A DNA stretch of 64,000 nucleotides from the NCBI RefSeq assembly GCF_001553605.1, contig NZ_CP014229.1, forward strand, positions 1,702,501 through 1,766,500, read 5' to 3'. This document shows positions 1 through 10,160 of this stretch, piece after piece (the stretch's first letter is position 1; the number at the start of each line of letters is the position of its first letter). This DNA comes from Desulfovibrio fairfieldensis (GTDB lineage: Bacteria > Desulfobacterota > Desulfovibrionia > Desulfovibrionales > Desulfovibrionaceae). The notes under the pieces are model-generated. The model saw only the letters and a program-made list of their open reading frames with translations. It ran no database searches and was not told the DNA's origin. The position numbers and the translations under genes were made by a program.

Positions 1-51
1 TTCGGCCAGCGTGGTGCTTTGGCCGATAATGCCGCTTGTATTTAGCTCCAT
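1..51 (-). CDS. Start of a probable sigma-54-dependent AAA+ regulator (partial)
   Basis: The first 17 codons of a minus-strand gene leave the window at position 1. The ATG at 51-49 is preceded by a GGAAGAG ribosome site. The visible protein reads MELNTSGIIGQSTTLAE. An 'IIGQS..L.EVL' stretch is typical of the segment just before the Walker A motif in NtrC/PspF-type enhancer-binding proteins. A start this close to that segment suggests a PspF-like protein without a receiver domain. This is inferred from very little sequence; the AAA+ core lies outside the window. Confidence 0.35.
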   Translation of the reverse strand, partial: MELNTSGIIGQSTTLAE

Positions 52-176
52 GGTCTCTTCCCCGCGTTACAGAGCTTTTCAGGTGTCAATACACTGACGC
101 GCGCTGAATTGCCAGTGAAAAAAACAGGATGCCGATTTGTTTTGCCGCACCGGCGCAACTTTTTTACACATCGCCC

Positions 177-2828
177 ATGAGCCAGATACCTTCCGCACCC
201 ACCCCGCCCGCTTCGCAAGAGCCATCCCGCCGTTCTTGTCCGCCCCGCCCTCCCTGGCCCCCCTGTCCCGTGGACGAACTGCGCCCCGAGCTGCTGCGCC
301 TCCTGGGGAGCGGCGGCAGCCTGGTGCTCAGCGCCCCGCCCGGCGCGGGCAAGAGCAGCCGCGTGCCCCTCTGGCTGCTGGGCGCGCCCTGGCTGGCAGG
401 CCGCAAGATTTTGCTGCTGGAGCCGCGCCGCGTGGCCGCACGGGCTCTGGGCCGCTACATGGCCCGCCTGCTCGGCGAGGAACCGGGGCACACCGTGGGC
501 TGGCGCATGCGCGAGGAAAGCCTCATCGGCCCGGACACCCGCATTGAAGTCATTACCGAGGGCGTGCTGATCCGCCTGTTGCAGGCCGACCCGGAACTGC
601 CCGAGGCAGCCTGCGTGATTTTCGACGAATTCCACGAGCGCTCGCTCCAGGCCGATCTGGGCCTGGCCCTCTGCCTGGAAAGCCGGGCCGCCCTGCGCCC
701 CGACCTGCGCCTGCTGGTCATGTCCGCCACGCTGGACGTGCAGGCCGTGGCTCGGCTGCTGGGAAATTGTCCCGGCCTGAGCTGTGCAGGGCGCAGCTTT
801 CCGGTGGAAACGCGGCGGCAGCCCTTGCGCGGCATGGGCACGCCCTTTGGCCCCGAACTCTGGCGGCATACAGCGGCGGTAATCCTGCAACTGCTGCGTG
901 AGGAACCCGGCAGCCTGCTGGCCTTTCTGCCCGGTGCGGGCGAAATCCGGCAGGTGGCAGCCCTGCTGGAAAGCCGTTTGCCGCCGGACGCGCGTCTCTG
1001 CCCGCTGTACGGCAATCTCTCCGCCCGCGAACAGGACGCGGCCATTGCTCCGGCCCGGCCCGGCACGCGCAAGGTGGTGCTGGCCACAGCCATTGCCGAA
1101 ACATCCCTGACCATTGAAGGCGTGCGCCTAGTGGTGGACGCGGGCCTGGCGCGCAGCGCGCGTTTTGATCCCTCCTGCGGCCTCAGCCGCCTGGTCACCG
1201 ACCGTGTCTCCCTGGCCGGAGCGGCCCAGCGCGCGGGGCGGGCCGGGCGTACGGAACCGGGCATCTGCTGCCGCCTCTGGGCCAAAGAAGAGGAAAACGG
1301 CATGCGCCCGCAGATCCGGCCCGAAGTTCTGGATGCCGATCTGAGCGGCCTGCTGCTGCAGCTGGCGGTCTGGGGAACAGGAGGACCGGACGGAGTGTCC
1401 TCCCTGGCCTGGCTGGATCAGCCGCCCGCCGCCGGGCTGGCCGTGGCCCGGCAGACCCTGTGTGATCTGGGCGCGCTGGACAACCAGGGCCGCGCCACCG
1501 CCCTAGGCCGGAACATGGCCGCGCTGCCCGCAAGCCCGCGCCTGGCCCGGTTGCTGCTCCACGGCAAAGAACGCGGGCACGGGGCCCTGGCCTGCTGTCT
1601 GGCCGCTCTCCTGGAAGAGCGCGACCCGCTGCCGCGCGCGGGCCGGGAAGGCAACGGCGAAACAAGCAGCGATCTGGCCTGCCGCCTGGACTGGCTTTGC
1701 CGGGGCCGCGACGTGCCGGAAAAGACGCGCCCGCGCCGCTGGGCCCGGCGTTTGGCCGGTCTGCTAAACGTCCGGCAAGAAATTTTCGAGACCGCCCTGG
1801 CGGATCAGGACGCCGTGGGGCCGCTGCTGGCCCTGGCCTGGCCCGAATGGCTGGCCCAGCGTCTTCCCGTCCCCCAGCCCGGACAAGCCGGGGGACAAGC
1901 CATGGCTTCATTTCTGCTGCGTTCCGGCCGGGCCGCGCAATTGCCCGTGAGCGACGCCCTGGCCCGTTGCGAATTTCTGGCCGTGGCCGCCGTATCCGGC
2001 AACGGTTCGCGCGGGCGCATCCGTCTGGCCGCTCAGCTCAACCGCCAGCAACTGGAAGAACTCTTCGGCTCGCAGATCAGCACCGAGGACAGCGTCAGCG
2101 TTTCGGACGACGGTGCGGTACTGGCCCGCCGCCGTCAAACTCTGGGCAGTCTGCTGCTGCGAGACGAACCGCTGCCCCGCCCCGACGCCGGGACGTGCGC
2201 CGAGGCCTTGTGTGAATTCATACGCCAAGGCGGCCCGCAGATATTGGCCCGTCTGCCCTGGAACGACGAAATCCGCCAATGGCGGGCGCGGGTAAGTCTG
2301 CTGCACGAGTTGGACGGCGACCCCTGGCCGGATCTGAGCGATGCCGCCCTGCTGGGGCACCCTGAAACCTGGCTGGCTCCCTACCTTATGGACTGCGCCG
2401 CGCTGCGCCGGTTAACGTCCGGCCGCCTGCTGGAGGCCCTGCGGGCGCAATTGCCCTATGCTCTGGCCCGGCGGCTGGAGCAGGAAGCTCCCGACAGCTG
2501 GCAGGTGCCCTCGGGCGCAATGCGGCCCATTGTTTACGGAGAGGAAGGCGGCCCCTGGCTGGCCGCCAAACTGCAAGAGCTTTTCGGCTGTGAGGAAAGC
2601 CCGCGCATCGCGCGCGGCCGGATCGCCCTGACCTTGCGGCTGAACTCCCCGGCGGGGCGGCCCCTGCAGGTTACGCGTGATCTGGCCCATTTCTGGCGTA
2701 ACGGCTACCAGGCCGTGCGCGCGGAAATGCGGGGCCGCTACCCCAAACATCCCTGGCCGGAAGATCCGCTCACGGCCACGGCCACGGCCCTGACCAAGAA
2801 AAAACTGGCTGCCGAAAACAAAGCCTGA
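177..2828 (+). CDS. hrpB: ATP-dependent RNA helicase HrpB
   Basis: A DEAH-box superfamily 2 helicase of about 880 residues, close to the usual HrpB length. Seen in order: Walker A 'APPGAGKSS', the Walker B/DEAH variant 'FDEFHERS', motif III 'SAT', the C-terminal helicase motif 'QRAGRAGR', and the long HrpB-specific C-terminal region. HrpB is a cytoplasmic helicase of poorly defined role in proteobacteria. The ATG at 177 gives a proline-rich N-terminus. An in-frame ATG at 129 would add 16 residues; neither has a convincing ribosome site. It is divergent from the regulator at the window edge and has no operon partner. Confidence 0.9.
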   Translation: MSQIPSAPTPPASQEPSRRSCPPRPPWPPCPVDELRPELLRLLGSGGSLVLSAPPGAGKSSRVPLWLLGAPWLAGRKILLLEPRRVAARALGRYMARLLGEEPGHTVGWRMREESLIGPDTRIEVITEGVLIRLLQADPELPEAACVIFDEFHERSLQADLGLALCLESRAALRPDLRLLVMSATLDVQAVARLLGNCPGLSCAGRSFPVETRRQPLRGMGTPFGPELWRHTAAVILQLLREEPGSLLAFLPGAGEIRQVAALLESRLPPDARLCPLYGNLSAREQDAAIAPARPGTRKVVLATAIAETSLTIEGVRLVVDAGLARSARFDPSCGLSRLVTDRVSLAGAAQRAGRAGRTEPGICCRLWAKEEENGMRPQIRPEVLDADLSGLLLQLAVWGTGGPDGVSSLAWLDQPPAAGLAVARQTLCDLGALDNQGRATALGRNMAALPASPRLARLLLHGKERGHGALACCLAALLEERDPLPRAGREGNGETSSDLACRLDWLCRGRDVPEKTRPRRWARRLAGLLNVRQEIFETALADQDAVGPLLALAWPEWLAQRLPVPQPGQAGGQAMASFLLRSGRAAQLPVSDALARCEFLAVAAVSGNGSRGRIRLAAQLNRQQLEELFGSQISTEDSVSVSDDGAVLARRRQTLGSLLLRDEPLPRPDAGTCAEALCEFIRQGGPQILARLPWNDEIRQWRARVSLLHELDGDPWPDLSDAALLGHPETWLAPYLMDCAALRRLTSGRLLEALRAQLPYALARRLEQEAPDSWQVPSGAMRPIVYGEEGGPWLAAKLQELFGCEESPRIARGRIALTLRLNSPAGRPLQVTRDLAHFWRNGYQAVRAEMRGRYPKHPWPEDPLTATATALTKKKLAAENKA

Positions 2829-2888
2829 GGGGCAAGGGACAGCCCTCACAGGAGGAGCCGCCCATAGCCCCCAGGCCGGTGGTGACGC

Positions 2889-3242
2889 TTAATCCGTAGC
2901 GCTTTCCGGTGGAAAGACCACAATCAGCAGCATTTTGAACGCCTCGGGGGCGCGCACGGCGTGCGGATGCCCGGCGGGCATGACAATGCACTCCCCGGCA
3001 TGCAGCATATGCTTCGTGTCATCAATAGTGATTTCGCCCGTGCCGTCCAGGGCAATGACCAGCGCGTCGCCCGTGGAGCGGTGGGCGCTGATTTCCTCGC
3101 CCTTGTCGATGGCGAAAAGCGTCAGGCCAAAGGCGCTGTTCTGTGCCAGGGTCTTGCTGATGACCTGTCCCGGCAGATAGTCCACCTGCTGCGCCAGGGG
3201 GAGCGCTGCCGCGTAATCCAGATTTTTGAGATATTTTTCCAT
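2889..3242 (-). CDS. Small cupin-domain protein
   Basis: A single-domain cupin of 117 residues. The start at 3242 is set by an AGGAGG ribosome site in the preceding bases; a longer open frame upstream has no such site. The beta-barrel motifs are visible as 'HRSTGDALVIALDGTGEI' and 'MPAGHPHAVRAPEAFKML'. The first motif has only one of the usual histidines, so metal binding is uncertain. Homologues are generally annotated as cupin-domain proteins of unknown ligand. It converges on hrpB, whose stop is only 60 bp away. Confidence 0.75.
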   Translation of the reverse strand: MEKYLKNLDYAAALPLAQQVDYLPGQVISKTLAQNSAFGLTLFAIDKGEEISAHRSTGDALVIALDGTGEITIDDTKHMLHAGECIVMPAGHPHAVRAPEAFKMLLIVVFPPESATD

Positions 3243-3411
3243 GCTAGGGCCTCCTGCATATATTCTTGAAGCATACAGTGGAAACAGCATTTGTCTCCCT
3301 GCCTTCAGGCGCGGGCGTCAGCTCATGACGCCAAAGCATCCCGCCTCTTCGAGATGCACATGCTCTGCCATTCTAGATAGGGCCGTCCGAACCGAAAGCA
3401 AGCCCCGCGGC

Positions 3412-4377
3412 TCAATTCCAGATCTCTTCCATGAACTCCAGAACCCGCTGCTCGCTGTAGTAGGGCTTTCCCCACGGCACAAAGCCCACGTGGCCGCCGT
3501 GCGGGGCCACTTCCAGACGCAGGAAGCTGTTTTCCCGCGCCGCGTCCCAAGGATAACAGGAGGGGGAACAAAAAGGGTCGTCGGCGGCCATCAACAGATA
3601 GAGAGGAATACGAACCGCAGGCAGATCAGCCAGCACGCTGTTTTTCTCCCAGTAGTCGCGCGCCGAGGCAAAGCCATAAACCGGCGCGGTAAAGCGCTCG
3701 TCGAATTCCGCGAAGGTGCGGATGCGCTCCAGGCCTTCCACGGAAGGATAGTGCGGGAAGCGAGCCGCCTTTTCCCGTACTTTGCGGCGCATGGTGCGCA
3801 GGAAGTAGGTCATGTACAGGCGGCAGGACGGCCCGTCCATGACCGGGGCAGCGCCCGCCAGATCACAGGGCACGGACACGGCCACCGCCGCGCGTACCAG
3901 CGGCGACACCGGCCCCCGCCCCAGATAGCGGCAGATCTGATTGCCGCCCATGCTGAAACCAGCCAGCAGAATGGGCAAGTCAAAGGACTCCGCATAGCGG
4001 ACCACCGTGCCCAGGTCGCCGGTTTCGCCCATGTGATAGAGGCGGTCGGTGCGGTTGGCTTCGCCGGAGCAAGAACGCATATTCCAGGCCAGCACCTGAA
4101 AACCGCGTGCCGTCAGCAGCCGCGCCAGCCCCAGAATATACTTGCGGCGGCTGTTGCCTTCCAGGCCGTGGGAAAGGACGACCAGCCCACGCGGCGCGCC
4201 CGAAGCGCAGGGGTGCAGATCCAGATCCAGAAAATCGCCGTCCGGCCTGTCGATGCGGATGCACCGCAAATCGGCGGGCAAGCGGGGCCGGGGGCGGAAA
4301 AGCACCGGCCAGATGGTGTTCAGGTGAGCGTTGGCAAGGCCCGGCGGGGCCGTATAGCGGGAAGGAAGTATTGGCAT
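3412..4377 (-). CDS. YheT-family alpha/beta hydrolase
   Basis: A 321-residue alpha/beta-hydrolase. The N-terminal '[13 protein letters not shown]' and '[14 protein letters not shown]' segments are signatures of the YheT/EMB8 family. The nucleophile elbow is 'GFSMGGN'. The acid is probably in 'AADDPF' and the histidine in 'HGGHVGF', so the catalytic triad looks intact. The substrate is unknown; the family has esterase-like members. A GAGG site lies 9 bases before the ATG at 4377. That ATG shares a CATG with the ATG of the divergent flavoprotein gene, so each gene's upstream signals would lie inside the other. Confidence 0.85.
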   Translation of the reverse strand: MPILPSRYTAPPGLANAHLNTIWPVLFRPRPRLPADLRCIRIDRPDGDFLDLDLHPCASGAPRGLVVLSHGLEGNSRRKYILGLARLLTARGFQVLAWNMRSCSGEANRTDRLYHMGETGDLGTVVRYAESFDLPILLAGFSMGGNQICRYLGRGPVSPLVRAAVAVSVPCDLAGAAPVMDGPSCRLYMTYFLRTMRRKVREKAARFPHYPSVEGLERIRTFAEFDERFTAPVYGFASARDYWEKNSVLADLPAVRIPLYLLMAADDPFCSPSCYPWDAARENSFLRLEVAPHGGHVGFVPWGKPYYSEQRVLEFMEEIWN

Positions 4378-5749
4378 GGGCAAAGGCCTCGTGTACGCTT
4401 GCGCCATGTGCGCAAAATATGATTCTAGCCTTCGCCGTGAAAAACTGTCAAATGCCGCTCCCCGGCGCGGCGAAACCAGACCCGCACGCCGGACGGATGC
4501 GTGCGAACAGGCGGATGTGCTCATTTTGGGGGCGGGGGCGGCCGGATTGTTCTGCGCGCGGGAGGCGGCCGGACGCGGCCTGCGCGTCGCGCTGCTGGAG
4601 CGGGCCGCCGTGCCGGGCCGCAAGCTGGCGGTCAGCGGCGGCGGCAAGGCCAATTTCACCAATCGCGGAATCACGCCGCGGGACTACCACTCGCACCGCG
4701 ACGGCACCTTCAGCGTCCCGGCTCTGGCCGCCTTCAGGCCTGAGGACATGCTGTCCCTGGTGCGCGCCTGGAATCTGCCCGTGGAAGAACGCACCCACGG
4801 CCAATTATTTCTGACCGTTCCGGCTCAGCGCCTGGTTCAGGCCCTGGTCCGCAACTGCCGGGATCGCGGGTGCCGTCTGGTCTGCGGCGCGACCGTAACC
4901 AGCGTCAGCCACGACGGCGAGGGCTTCAGCGTGGAGGCCGGGGGCGCGCTTTGGCGCGGCAAAACCCTGGTACTGGCGATGGGCAGCCCGGCCTGGCCGC
5001 AGGCGGGCGGCAGCGGCTCCGGCTACAGGCTGGCCCAGAGCCTGGGGCATACGGTCATTCCGCCGCGCCCGGCCCTGGTTCCGTTGCGCCTGCCCGCCGA
5101 TGATCCCGACAGCGCGGCCCTCTTGGAGCTTTCCGGCATCAGCCTTCCGGTGCGGATCAGTTTGCCGGAGGCAGGCAATCAGGAGCGGACCGTTTCGAAC
5201 GTGGGATTGGAGCGCGCATGGCCCGAGCATACATGGGAAGACGACCTGCTTTTCACCCATGACGGCCTGAGCGGCCCGGCGGCGCTGAAAGCCTCGCTGT
5301 TCTGGCGGCCGGGCGCGCCCATGCGGCTGGATTTCCTGCCCGGTCGGGAGGTGGCGGCGCTGCTGGATGCGCCCGAAGCCGGACGCCAGACCCCGCGCGC
5401 CCTGCTGGCCCGCCATCTACCGCAACGACTCACGGACGCCCTGCTGCCCGCGCCTCTGGCCCGCCGCAAAATCGCCGAGCTGTCCCGCGCCGCGCGCAGC
5501 CGGATTGCGGAGGCCGTGCAGGCCCGCATGATAACGCCCGACGGCACGGCGGGCCTGAAAAAGGCCGAAGTTTGCGCCGGAGGCGTGGATACCCGCGAGG
5601 TGGACCCACGGAGCATGGCCAGTTTGCTGTGCCCGAACCTGTACATCGTGGGGGAATTGCTGGATGTGACCGGCCTGCTGGGCGGCTATAACCTACACTG
5701 GGCCTGGGCCAGCGGCATGGCTGCCGGACGGAATATAAGGAAGCAGTGA
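4376..5749 (+). CDS. HI0933/YhiN-family FAD-binding flavoprotein
   Basis: A predicted NAD(P)/FAD-dependent oxidoreductase of up to 457 residues. The dinucleotide-binding motif '[18 protein letters not shown]' begins near residue 49. The family signature '[16 protein letters not shown]' follows, with '[15 protein letters not shown]' and '[19 protein letters not shown]' near the C-terminus. The reaction is not known for this family. The ATG at 4376 follows a GGAAGGAAG site but gives an unusually long N-terminus; the ATG at 4406 is an alternative with weaker signals. Its stop codon lies within a partial copy of the intergenic repeat family described elsewhere in this window. Confidence 0.85.
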   Translation: MGKGLVYACAMCAKYDSSLRREKLSNAAPRRGETRPARRTDACEQADVLILGAGAAGLFCAREAAGRGLRVALLERAAVPGRKLAVSGGGKANFTNRGITPRDYHSHRDGTFSVPALAAFRPEDMLSLVRAWNLPVEERTHGQLFLTVPAQRLVQALVRNCRDRGCRLVCGATVTSVSHDGEGFSVEAGGALWRGKTLVLAMGSPAWPQAGGSGSGYRLAQSLGHTVIPPRPALVPLRLPADDPDSAALLELSGISLPVRISLPEAGNQERTVSNVGLERAWPEHTWEDDLLFTHDGLSGPAALKASLFWRPGAPMRLDFLPGREVAALLDAPEAGRQTPRALLARHLPQRLTDALLPAPLARRKIAELSRAARSRIAEAVQARMITPDGTAGLKKAEVCAGGVDTREVDPRSMASLLCPNLYIVGELLDVTGLLGGYNLHWAWASGMAAGRNIRKQ

Positions 5750-5799
5750 TTAGTGGGCTTTTTGCCCTCTGCCCGCGTCAGGCTCACTTCGTGCGAAGG
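5744..5799. repeat. Partial copy (one arm) of repeat family A
   Basis: The segment with 'GTGATTAGTGGGCTTTTTG', then CCCTCTGCCCGCG, then 'CGTGCGAAGG' matches the left arm of the complete family A element at 42546-42689. No matching right arm is found before the next gene. It overlaps the stop codon of the flavoprotein gene, the same placement seen for full copies. Confidence 0.55.
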
Positions 5800-5821
5800 A
5801 CACAAGCCTTTTTGAAACGGC

Positions 5822-6025
5822 TCAAATCCGGTCGCAATAGACGTTTTCGAGAAAGCGTTCCATGACTTCATCCGCCTGGCTGATATAGTCGTTGAGCGGG
5901 AATTGCGCCTTGCAGGCCGGACAACGCATGTAGGCTTCGTGGCAGGTGCGGGCGATGTGCAGGCGCGCTCCGCAGCGGGGGCAGGCGAGCGTGGTTTCAG
6001 CGTCACGGGCGGCGAAAAATGCCAT
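5822..6025 (-). CDS. Small zinc-ribbon protein
   Basis: A 67-residue protein with two CxxC knuckles, 'CPRCG' and 'CPACK', separated by 17 residues; this is a classic zinc ribbon. The C-terminus 'NDYISQADEVMERFLENVYCDRI' is probably helical. The ATG at 6025 has a GGAG site 8 bases upstream, which argues against the longer open frame beginning at 6139. Role unknown: it may bind nucleic acid or act as a protein adaptor. It lies about 600 bp beyond ftsZ, across a repeat-rich gap, so co-transcription with the division cluster is doubtful. Confidence 0.7.
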   Translation of the reverse strand: MAFFAARDAETTLACPRCGARLHIARTCHEAYMRCPACKAQFPLNDYISQADEVMERFLENVYCDRI

Positions 6026-6634
6026 GCGGCAACTCCTTTTCAGACCAGTAAGATGTCGCTCCGCCCGCGGCGGCGCGCAAGCCTTTACGGTTTTGCGACA
6101 TGTGTCGTTTGACGCGGCTCCAGCGTGTGGAGGCTTCAAACCATGGGGCGGATGCCCAAGGTTGCCTCCAAAAGGGGATGCAAGTCAACGAAGTGTCGCA
6201 AAGTAAAAGTCCGCTTTGCCAACGGCATCGCGGACTTTAGAGCAAATTAACTTTGAGATTTTACAATCTCAAAATGTTGAGGACGCCCGCTCCGGCATGC
6301 AACAGCGCAAATAAATTGCGCTGTTGCCTTCGCGGCGGACGGCCGCTTTCGCAGCCGCCAGAGCAATTTCAGTCTGAAACTGCTCTGACAAATTTTACGC
6401 CCCGCACTGGGAGCCCCCCAATGGGGCTCCCGGCGGGCATTTCAGGGCCGAAGAGGCAAGCCCTGAAAATTGTAAACAGAGAAACTATGCCGCCCCAGGA
6501 GCTGTTTCTAGAGCGTTTTGATATTGAAAACATCTCAACGCCCTGTGCGGATTTTCCGTGAAAAACCGCACCGCGAAATTATCGCAAGGCGAATTTACTT
6601 CGCCGGTAAGCGATAATTTCAAACGCAAACTGCT
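6026..6634. other. Repeat-rich intergenic region, no gene seen
   Basis: No credible coding frame. Starting at 6237 is a segment of the form 'TAGAGC..ATTAACTTTGAGATTTT', also present at 52672. A near-perfect palindrome bounded by AGAGCA and TGCTCT occupies 6361-6387. A strong GC hairpin is at 6410-6432. A fragment of the family A terminus ('GGAGCTGTTTCTA') ends at 6510, followed by a longer loop bounded by TAGAGC at 6509 and GCTCTA at 6637. The last of these supplies the ftsZ stop codon. Confidence 0.6.
6410..6432. terminator. GC hairpin, possible terminator
   Basis: A perfect 9-bp stem (GGGAGCCCC paired with GGGGCTCCC) around a 5-base loop, about 200 bp past the ftsZ stop. No clear U-run on either side, so it could also be a repeat component. 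Confidence 0.35.
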
Positions 6635-7954
6635 CTAATCAGCCTGGGTCCGGATAAAGGTCGGAATTTCAAAATCGTCCTCATCATAGGTGAAGTCGTC
6701 CTGACCGGGGTTGTGCGGCCGACGGCGGCTCTGGCCCATGGCTTCGCGCTTGAGCAGATAGGGAGGACGATTGCTCTTTTCGTCGTACCAGCGCTCCACT
6801 TCCGAACGGCGAGTGGCGCGGGGCAGGCGCATTTCCGGCTCTTCCTGCGACTCCTGCACCAGGTTGCCCTGCTGCGAGCGCCCGAGCTGGCGGCGGCGCG
6901 GTTCGGCCATGACGGCGTCCGGGCCGGGCTGGCGGAAATTGGTCACCGTGGCGGCGGGAGCCTGCACGGGCTGCATGGCCTGGGGCGATTCAATGCCGGT
7001 GGCAATGACCGTCAGACGGATTTCGTCGCCGATGTTGTCGTCAAAGACCACACCGAAGATGATGTTGGCGTCCTCGGGCGTGGCATCGGCGATAATGTCG
7101 CCGATTTCGGCGATTTCCTCGGCCGTGATGTCCATGGGTGCGGTGATGTTGTAGAGCACTGCCTTGGCGCTCTCCAGGGAGACGTCTTCCAGCAGCGGAC
7201 TCATGATGGCACGTTGGGCCGCCTCGCGGGCGCGGTTCTCGCCCGAGGCCATGCCCGTGCCCATGAGGGCCAGACCCGCTTCTGCCATAGTGGTGCGTAC
7301 ATCGGCAAAGTCAAGGTTGATCAGGCCGTCTCCCACAATCACGTCGGAAATACCCTTGACGGCGTAGTACAGCACGTCGTTGGCCTTTTGCAGCATTTCG
7401 GAGAACGGCGCTTTTTTGGGCGCAAAAGCCAGCAGGCGGTCGTTGGGGATGGTGATCAGGCAGTCCACATGCTGCTTGAATTCCTCCAGACCGGCCTCGG
7501 CCGCGCGTTTGCGTTTGACGCCTTCAAAGCTGAAGGGCTTGGTGACCACGCCCACGGTCAGCGCGCCCATTTCCTTGGCGGCCTGCGCCACCACCGGGGC
7601 CGCGCCCGTGCCCGTGCCGCCGCCCATACCGGCGGTGACGAAAACCATGTCCGCATCGCCGATGGCCTCGCGGATGGCGTTCACGCTTTCCACGGCGGCC
7701 TCACGCCCGATGGACGGATTGGCGCCAGCGCCCAGGCCTTTGGTCAATTTTTCGCCCAACTGCACCTTGAGCGGGGCAGTATTTTTTTTCAAAGCCTGCA
7801 CGTCGGTGTTGGCGCAGACGAACTGCACACCGCGCAAGCCGGAATCAATCATGTTTTTCACGGCATTACCACCGCCGCCGCCTACGCCGATAACCTTGAT
7901 TTTGGCGCTTCCGGCCAAGGAGGTGTCAATATCGTCAACGATTGACTGAGCCAT
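6635..7954 (-). CDS. ftsZ: Cell division protein FtsZ
   Basis: The tubulin-like GTPase that forms the Z ring. 439 residues from the ATG at 7954, which follows an AGGAGAGG site. Seen: N-terminal '[14 protein letters not shown]', the tubulin signature '[11 protein letters not shown]', and the T7 region '[11 protein letters not shown]'. A charged, Arg-rich C-terminal linker leads to the conserved tail '[12 protein letters not shown]', which docks FtsA. It is the last gene of the dcw cluster, 44 bp after ftsA. Its TAG stop is the first triplet of a TAGAGC repeat hairpin. Confidence 0.98.
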   Translation of the reverse strand: MAQSIVDDIDTSLAGSAKIKVIGVGGGGGNAVKNMIDSGLRGVQFVCANTDVQALKKNTAPLKVQLGEKLTKGLGAGANPSIGREAAVESVNAIREAIGDADMVFVTAGMGGGTGTGAAPVVAQAAKEMGALTVGVVTKPFSFEGVKRKRAAEAGLEEFKQHVDCLITIPNDRLLAFAPKKAPFSEMLQKANDVLYYAVKGISDVIVGDGLINLDFADVRTTMAEAGLALMGTGMASGENRAREAAQRAIMSPLLEDVSLESAKAVLYNITAPMDITAEEIAEIGDIIADATPEDANIIFGVVFDDNIGDEIRLTVIATGIESPQAMQPVQAPAATVTNFRQPGPDAVMAEPRRRQLGRSQQGNLVQESQEEPEMRLPRATRRSEVERWYDEKSNRPPYLLKREAMGQSRRRPHNPGQDDFTYDEDDFEIPTFIRTQAD

Positions 7955-7998
7955 GTTTCCTCTCCTGTTTTTGCTGTCCCCAAATGCCCGCTTGAGAT

Positions 7999-9234
7999 TT
8001 ATGAGATATCCGCGAACCATTTCTTCATGCGTGCGAGTACGCCGTCAAAGACGCCGGACTCGCTGCGCGTGGTGAACTTTTTCTGACCGGACATTTCCTT
8101 TTCCGCTCCGTAGCGCAACAGACCCACAGCCGTTGAAAACTTGGGGCTGTTGACCACATCTTTGAGACCGCCCACATTGCGCGGATAACCAATGCGCGTG
8201 GGCAGATTGAAAATTTGTTCGCCCAGTTCCTGGCAACCTTCCATCAGGGCCGTGCCGCCGGTCAGCACCACGCCCGCGCCGATCATGTCCTTGTAGCCGG
8301 AGCGCACCAGCGTCTGGTCCACCAGATAAAGGATCTCCTCCATGCGCGGCTCGCAGATTTCGGCCAGCACCTGGCGCGAAAGGCGGCGCGGCTCGCGTCC
8401 GCCCACGCTGGGCACTTCAATAAATTCGTCGTGGCGCACCAGATCGGCGAGAGCGCAGCCGTACTTGATCTTGATCTTTTCCGCCGAGGCAATGGGCGTG
8501 CGCAGGCCGAAGGCGATGTCGTTGGAAAGGTTCTGCCCGCCCAGAGCCAGCACCGCCGTGTGCTTGATGGCGTCGTTGGCAAAGACAGCGATATCCGTGG
8601 TGCCGCCGCCCAGATCCACCAGGGCCACGCCGATCTCACGTTCCTCCTCGGTGAGCACGGCCTTGGCCGAAGCCAGGGATTCCAGGGCGATATCCGACAC
8701 TTCCAACTGGCTGCGATGGCAGGAGCGCACGATATTCTGCGCCGAAGACACGGCCCCGGTGACGATATGCACCTTGACCTCCAGGCGCACCCCGGCCATG
8801 CCCAAGGGGTCGGCAATGCCCCGCTGGTTGTCCACAATGTATTCCTGCGGCAGGATGTGGATCACCTCGCGGTCCGCCGGAATGGCCACGGCCCGCGCCG
8901 CGTCCAGAGCGCGCTCGACGTCGCGCTGGGCGACTTCGCCGCCCTTGACGGCAATGACGCCGTGGCTGTTGATGCCCATGATATGGCTGCCGGCAATGCC
9001 CACGTAGACCGAGTGGATCTCGCAGCCGGCCATGAGCTCCGCGTCTTCCACGGCCTTGCGGATGGACTGCACGGTCTGCTCGATGTTGACCACCACGCCC
9101 TTGCGCAGACCGGTGGAAACGCTTGTGCCGATGCCCACCACATCCACCAGACCCGACTCCGAAAGTTCGCCCACCACGGCGCAGATCTTTGTGGTGCCGA
9201 TGTCAAGGCCTACGATGAGCTCGGACTTATTCAT
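7999..9234 (-). CDS. ftsA: Cell division protein FtsA
   Basis: An actin-fold ATPase that tethers FtsZ to the membrane. 411 residues from the ATG at 9234 (GGAG site). The phosphate-1 motif '[16 protein letters not shown]', the phosphate-2 motif '[13 protein letters not shown]' and the adenosine motif '[13 protein letters not shown]' are all present. The C-terminal '[13 protein letters not shown]' fits the membrane-targeting amphipathic helix. It sits between ftsQ and ftsZ with short gaps, as expected for a co-transcribed pair. Confidence 0.97.
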   Translation of the reverse strand: MNKSELIVGLDIGTTKICAVVGELSESGLVDVVGIGTSVSTGLRKGVVVNIEQTVQSIRKAVEDAELMAGCEIHSVYVGIAGSHIMGINSHGVIAVKGGEVAQRDVERALDAARAVAIPADREVIHILPQEYIVDNQRGIADPLGMAGVRLEVKVHIVTGAVSSAQNIVRSCHRSQLEVSDIALESLASAKAVLTEEEREIGVALVDLGGGTTDIAVFANDAIKHTAVLALGGQNLSNDIAFGLRTPIASAEKIKIKYGCALADLVRHDEFIEVPSVGGREPRRLSRQVLAEICEPRMEEILYLVDQTLVRSGYKDMIGAGVVLTGGTALMEGCQELGEQIFNLPTRIGYPRNVGGLKDVVNSPKFSTAVGLLRYGAEKEMSGQKKFTTRSESGVFDGVLARMKKWFADIS

Positions 9235-9269
9235 TATGTTCTCCTCACAACCGCCCGTCACGCGCCGGC

Positions 9270-10160
9270 TCAGTTTTGCGCGGACTGATTAAGAATGACC
9301 CAGACATTGCCGTTGACGGCGCGCACTTCGCGCACGTTTTTCAGCTCGTGCCGCCGCGCCAAGTCGCCGAGCGTCACGCTCATCCGGGCCAGATTGCCGC
9401 TCCAGTCGTCAGTGGCGATGGAAAGGCGCATTTCCCGGTCTTCCAGATAAATCTCCAAGCCCCTGCCCGGGCTCACGGTCACCGAGGCAATAGCCCCGGC
9501 CTCTATGGGCAGCGCGCCGCTCTGCATGTCTTTCATCAGGCGTGAGAGGTAGGGCGCGGCGTCCTCGGCTCCCGGTTCGATGCGCAGGGTGGGAAGGGAG
9601 AGAAAATTTTTGCTCTCCACCGGCGCGATAATCCCGCCGCGCTCATTGGCGTAGTACAAGACGCCGTCCTTGTGCACCCAGAAGGAGGGCATGCGCTCCT
9701 TCAATTTGATCACGAACCTGTCGGGCAGCAGGCGCTTGACCGAAACTTCCTCCACCCAGGGTGTCTGGCGCAGATTCCGCTCCACTTTGGCGATGCTCAC
9801 GGCCAGACTGTTGTCGCCCTCTTTGATGCCGCCGTATTGCAGCACCATCTCGCGGGAAAGCCGCACATTGCCGGTCACATCCACATGCCTGGTGATGAAA
9901 AAGTCGCTGGTGACCGCTTTGTTATAGAGCCAGAGGGAGGCCGTGCCCACTCCTGCCAGTACCAGCATCGCCGCCAGCAGCAGGCCCGTCAGAACCGCGA
10001 GGCTTTTCAGGCCGCCCAAGCGCTTGAGCCAGCCGAACATCCCGGCAAGGAATTTCGGGAGGCGGACCGAAGGAAACAGGCTTCCTTTCGCCTTTGAGGG
10101 CTTTTCCTTCGTGTAGGCATTGCGGGCCTTGCGGCCGTTTTTCTTCAAGGCAAGCGGCAC
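9270..10160 (-). CDS. ftsQ: Cell division protein FtsQ
   Basis: A bitopic divisome protein of 296 residues. A basic cytoplasmic N-terminus is followed by one transmembrane helix at about residues 53-77 ('SLAVLTGLLLAAMLVLAGVG'). Next come the POTRA domain ('FFITRHVDVTGNVRLSREMVLQYGG') and the FtsQ beta domain. The start is a GTG at 10160, overlapping the end of murB by 16 bp, which implies translational coupling. Confidence 0.93.
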   Translation of the reverse strand: MPLALKKNGRKARNAYTKEKPSKAKGSLFPSVRLPKFLAGMFGWLKRLGGLKSLAVLTGLLLAAMLVLAGVGTASLWLYNKAVTSDFFITRHVDVTGNVRLSREMVLQYGGIKEGDNSLAVSIAKVERNLRQTPWVEEVSVKRLLPDRFVIKLKERMPSFWVHKDGVLYYANERGGIIAPVESKNFLSLPTLRIEPGAEDAAPYLSRLMKDMQSGALPIEAGAIASVTVSPGRGLEIYLEDREMRLSIATDDWSGNLARMSVTLGDLARRHELKNVREVRAVNGNVWVILNQSAQN

